Positions 62,616-64,000 of a stretch of 64,000 nucleotides of DNA are shown here, in pieces. The stretch comes from Raphanus sativus (taxonomy: Eukaryota; Streptophyta; Magnoliopsida; Brassicales; Brassicaceae): assembly GCF_000801105.2 (NCBI RefSeq), contig NC_079514.1, positions 32,599,075-32,663,074 of the forward strand, read 5' to 3'. Under the pieces are notes generated by a model that saw nothing but the letters and a program-made list of their open reading frames with translations, was not told the origin of the DNA and did no database searches. A program made the position numbers and the translations under genes. Each line of letters begins with the position of its first letter. Position 1 is the stretch's first letter.

Positions 62616-64000
62616 TCATAGTGAAGACAATATTGATTTGGGGGCATTCTTGAAATGAGAAGGGGCAGGTCGGAGCCAGTCTTTGCCACCGATAAAGTCC
62701 TTGCTCAAGAAGACGGCAGCTTCGTCGTCCGATAATTGTTTCGACCATTTCACCCTTTGTTTCCTGTCTGCTCCAGGACCGTAACATTTGTATTCACCGT
62801 AATATACAGTCCTGCACCATTAAAATTAGAAATACAATTTAATTAGTCAAAATTTACAAAGAATTTAACATGAACACAAATAGGACTTTTACTCTTGTTT
62901 GCTCGGGTCTCGCCATTCGTTCCATCCTTGAGGTAAAACCACATTGGAGAAGAAAGAATAAGCAAAGACAACCCTCGAATAAGGTCCCCATGGTCTTCCC
63001 AAATAAGTTAAACCCGAACCGGTTAACTTGCATCCCAAGAATGTATACCCTGATTTCTCTGTCGCCGACATTCTCTTTTGAGCCGTTATCGACCCATCTT
63101 TGGGGGACAATGAGTGTAGATGACACTTCTACAAAGTATACCCGAAAAAACTTAAATTAAACTTGGAAGTTCGATCGTTTAGTCCCAAGTTTATATACGT
63201 TAGAGAATAGTGTAACTCTAGTAAGCTAAAATGTTTCTATTATTCGATCATTTGAATATACTATTTTTATGTTTTATTTGACTTAAAATGTTTCTGGTCA
63301 CACGAGTGCTTTAGTTAACTCTTTCTATCATTCTAACATGATATAATCTAACAGCTGATCATGTAGCTATAATATGAGTAACGGAACTAAAACTTGAGAC
63401 ACATAAGTATAAAGAAAAATTTAATTGAGCTATGATATAAAATTGCATATTATCTGAGTTGTGTTTAAATGGAATTAATAATGTAAAACGAGTTACCTCA
63501 TAAAGAGAAGATGCGTTTCCGCAAATGAAATCGGTGGCTCCTTCAATATAGCAGTTCTTGAAGTAATGGTTCCCATCGCCGTCGAGAAGAGTGTCTTGGT
63601 ATGACTTTATCACGCAACCATAGAACGCTGCATTATCTGCTGCCACTCGCACCGCAACCGCCTGTGCCCCTGTTCCAAACTCATTCTACTGACAACAAAA
63701 CAAGGCACGTCATGCACGATCAGTCTTTTGTAGTTTTCGAATGTTTATTTGCGTTAACGCTTGATCTACATTTCTACGCTCTTAACCATTTGATACGAAA
63801 TGTTTTTTTTTTTAATTTAGAAAATGCATGTATACGTGTAAAGGATGACCTGAATAGTGAGAAATCGGCATACGAAATCGGAGGCGAAGACTGTGAGAGT
63901 GGGTGAATCCAAAAGGACTTTACCATCGCTCCATACGAGAATTGTGTCTGATGCTTTTGTTCCACTCAATGTTATGTAGGGTTTATCAACAGGAATCACC
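62616..64000 (-). CDS. PME11: Pectinesterase 11, 5' part outside window
   Basis: Pectinesterases demethylate cell-wall homogalacturonan. Four exons are visible, right to left: 63850-64000 (continues beyond the window), 63497-63685, 62893-63128 and 62616-62811, all in phase. Motifs include [18 protein letters not shown], then [41 protein letters not shown] and DFICGNASS hold the catalytic aspartates, and [13 protein letters not shown] holds the catalytic Arg. The end is [14 protein letters not shown] before the stop at 62616. The part in the window is intact. By order it matches At2g21610 (PE11), a member without a long inhibitor pro-region. Secretion signal and start lie to the right of the window. 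Confidence 0.93.

Overview
The window is nuclear DNA from a flowering plant of the mustard family (Brassicaceae). The evidence is GT-AG introns in short exons, AT-rich intergenic DNA, Helitron ends with GCGC hairpins followed by CTAG, and above all gene order. From left to right the recognisable genes are SAE2, a BUPS2-type receptor kinase, a SEC14 gene, SFH3, a relic of a dihydrofolate reductase-thymidylate synthase gene, a small membrane protein, RPS25, APL4, RER1B and pectinesterase 11. As I recall it, this is the order of Arabidopsis thaliana At2g21470 to At2g21610. Several genes in that interval of A. thaliana are absent here, notably those between At2g21480 and At2g21520. No database was searched.

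Region 1 (1-6000): the 3' nine-tenths of SAE2 (+), then a complete CrRLK1L receptor kinase (-). The kinase gene carries a 116-bp intron made by a small tRNA-like insertion. Its AGGTAC target duplication supplies both splice junctions, so splicing restores the ancestral frame exactly. Region 2 (6000-16500): decayed transposons, a C-terminally truncated SEC14 gene (+), then an intact 13-exon SFH3 (-). Region 3 (16500-20500): AT-rich DNA with MITEs, the last two exons of a lost DHFR-TS gene, and the At2g21560-like gene (-).

Region 4 (20500-52200) is a roughly 31-kb transposon-filled expansion. It holds tandem Helitrons, a dead hAT transposase, four related GAGCA/TAA MITEs and an RPA70-like coding relic. 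The relic is broken by an LTR-type element and by a SINE, each with a clear target duplication. A 268-bp inverted duplication at 38281-39094 has two mismatches and no indels and surrounds a copia remnant. One apparently intact defensin-like secreted peptide gene lies at 42968-43983. Region 5 (52200-64000): RPS25 with telo-box and site II promoter motifs, APL4, an RER1B copy that has lost its N-terminal coding part, and the 3' part of pectinesterase 11 (-). Two long-palindrome Mutator-like elements of one family flank this gene-rich segment; one sits in the apparent leader intron of APL4.

The genes do not form a pathway. They are ordinary single plant genes (SUMO activation, pollen-tube signalling, phosphoinositide transfer, translation, starch synthesis, ER retrieval, cell-wall modification). 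The main novelty candidates are the transposon-derived intron and the near-perfect inverted duplication.
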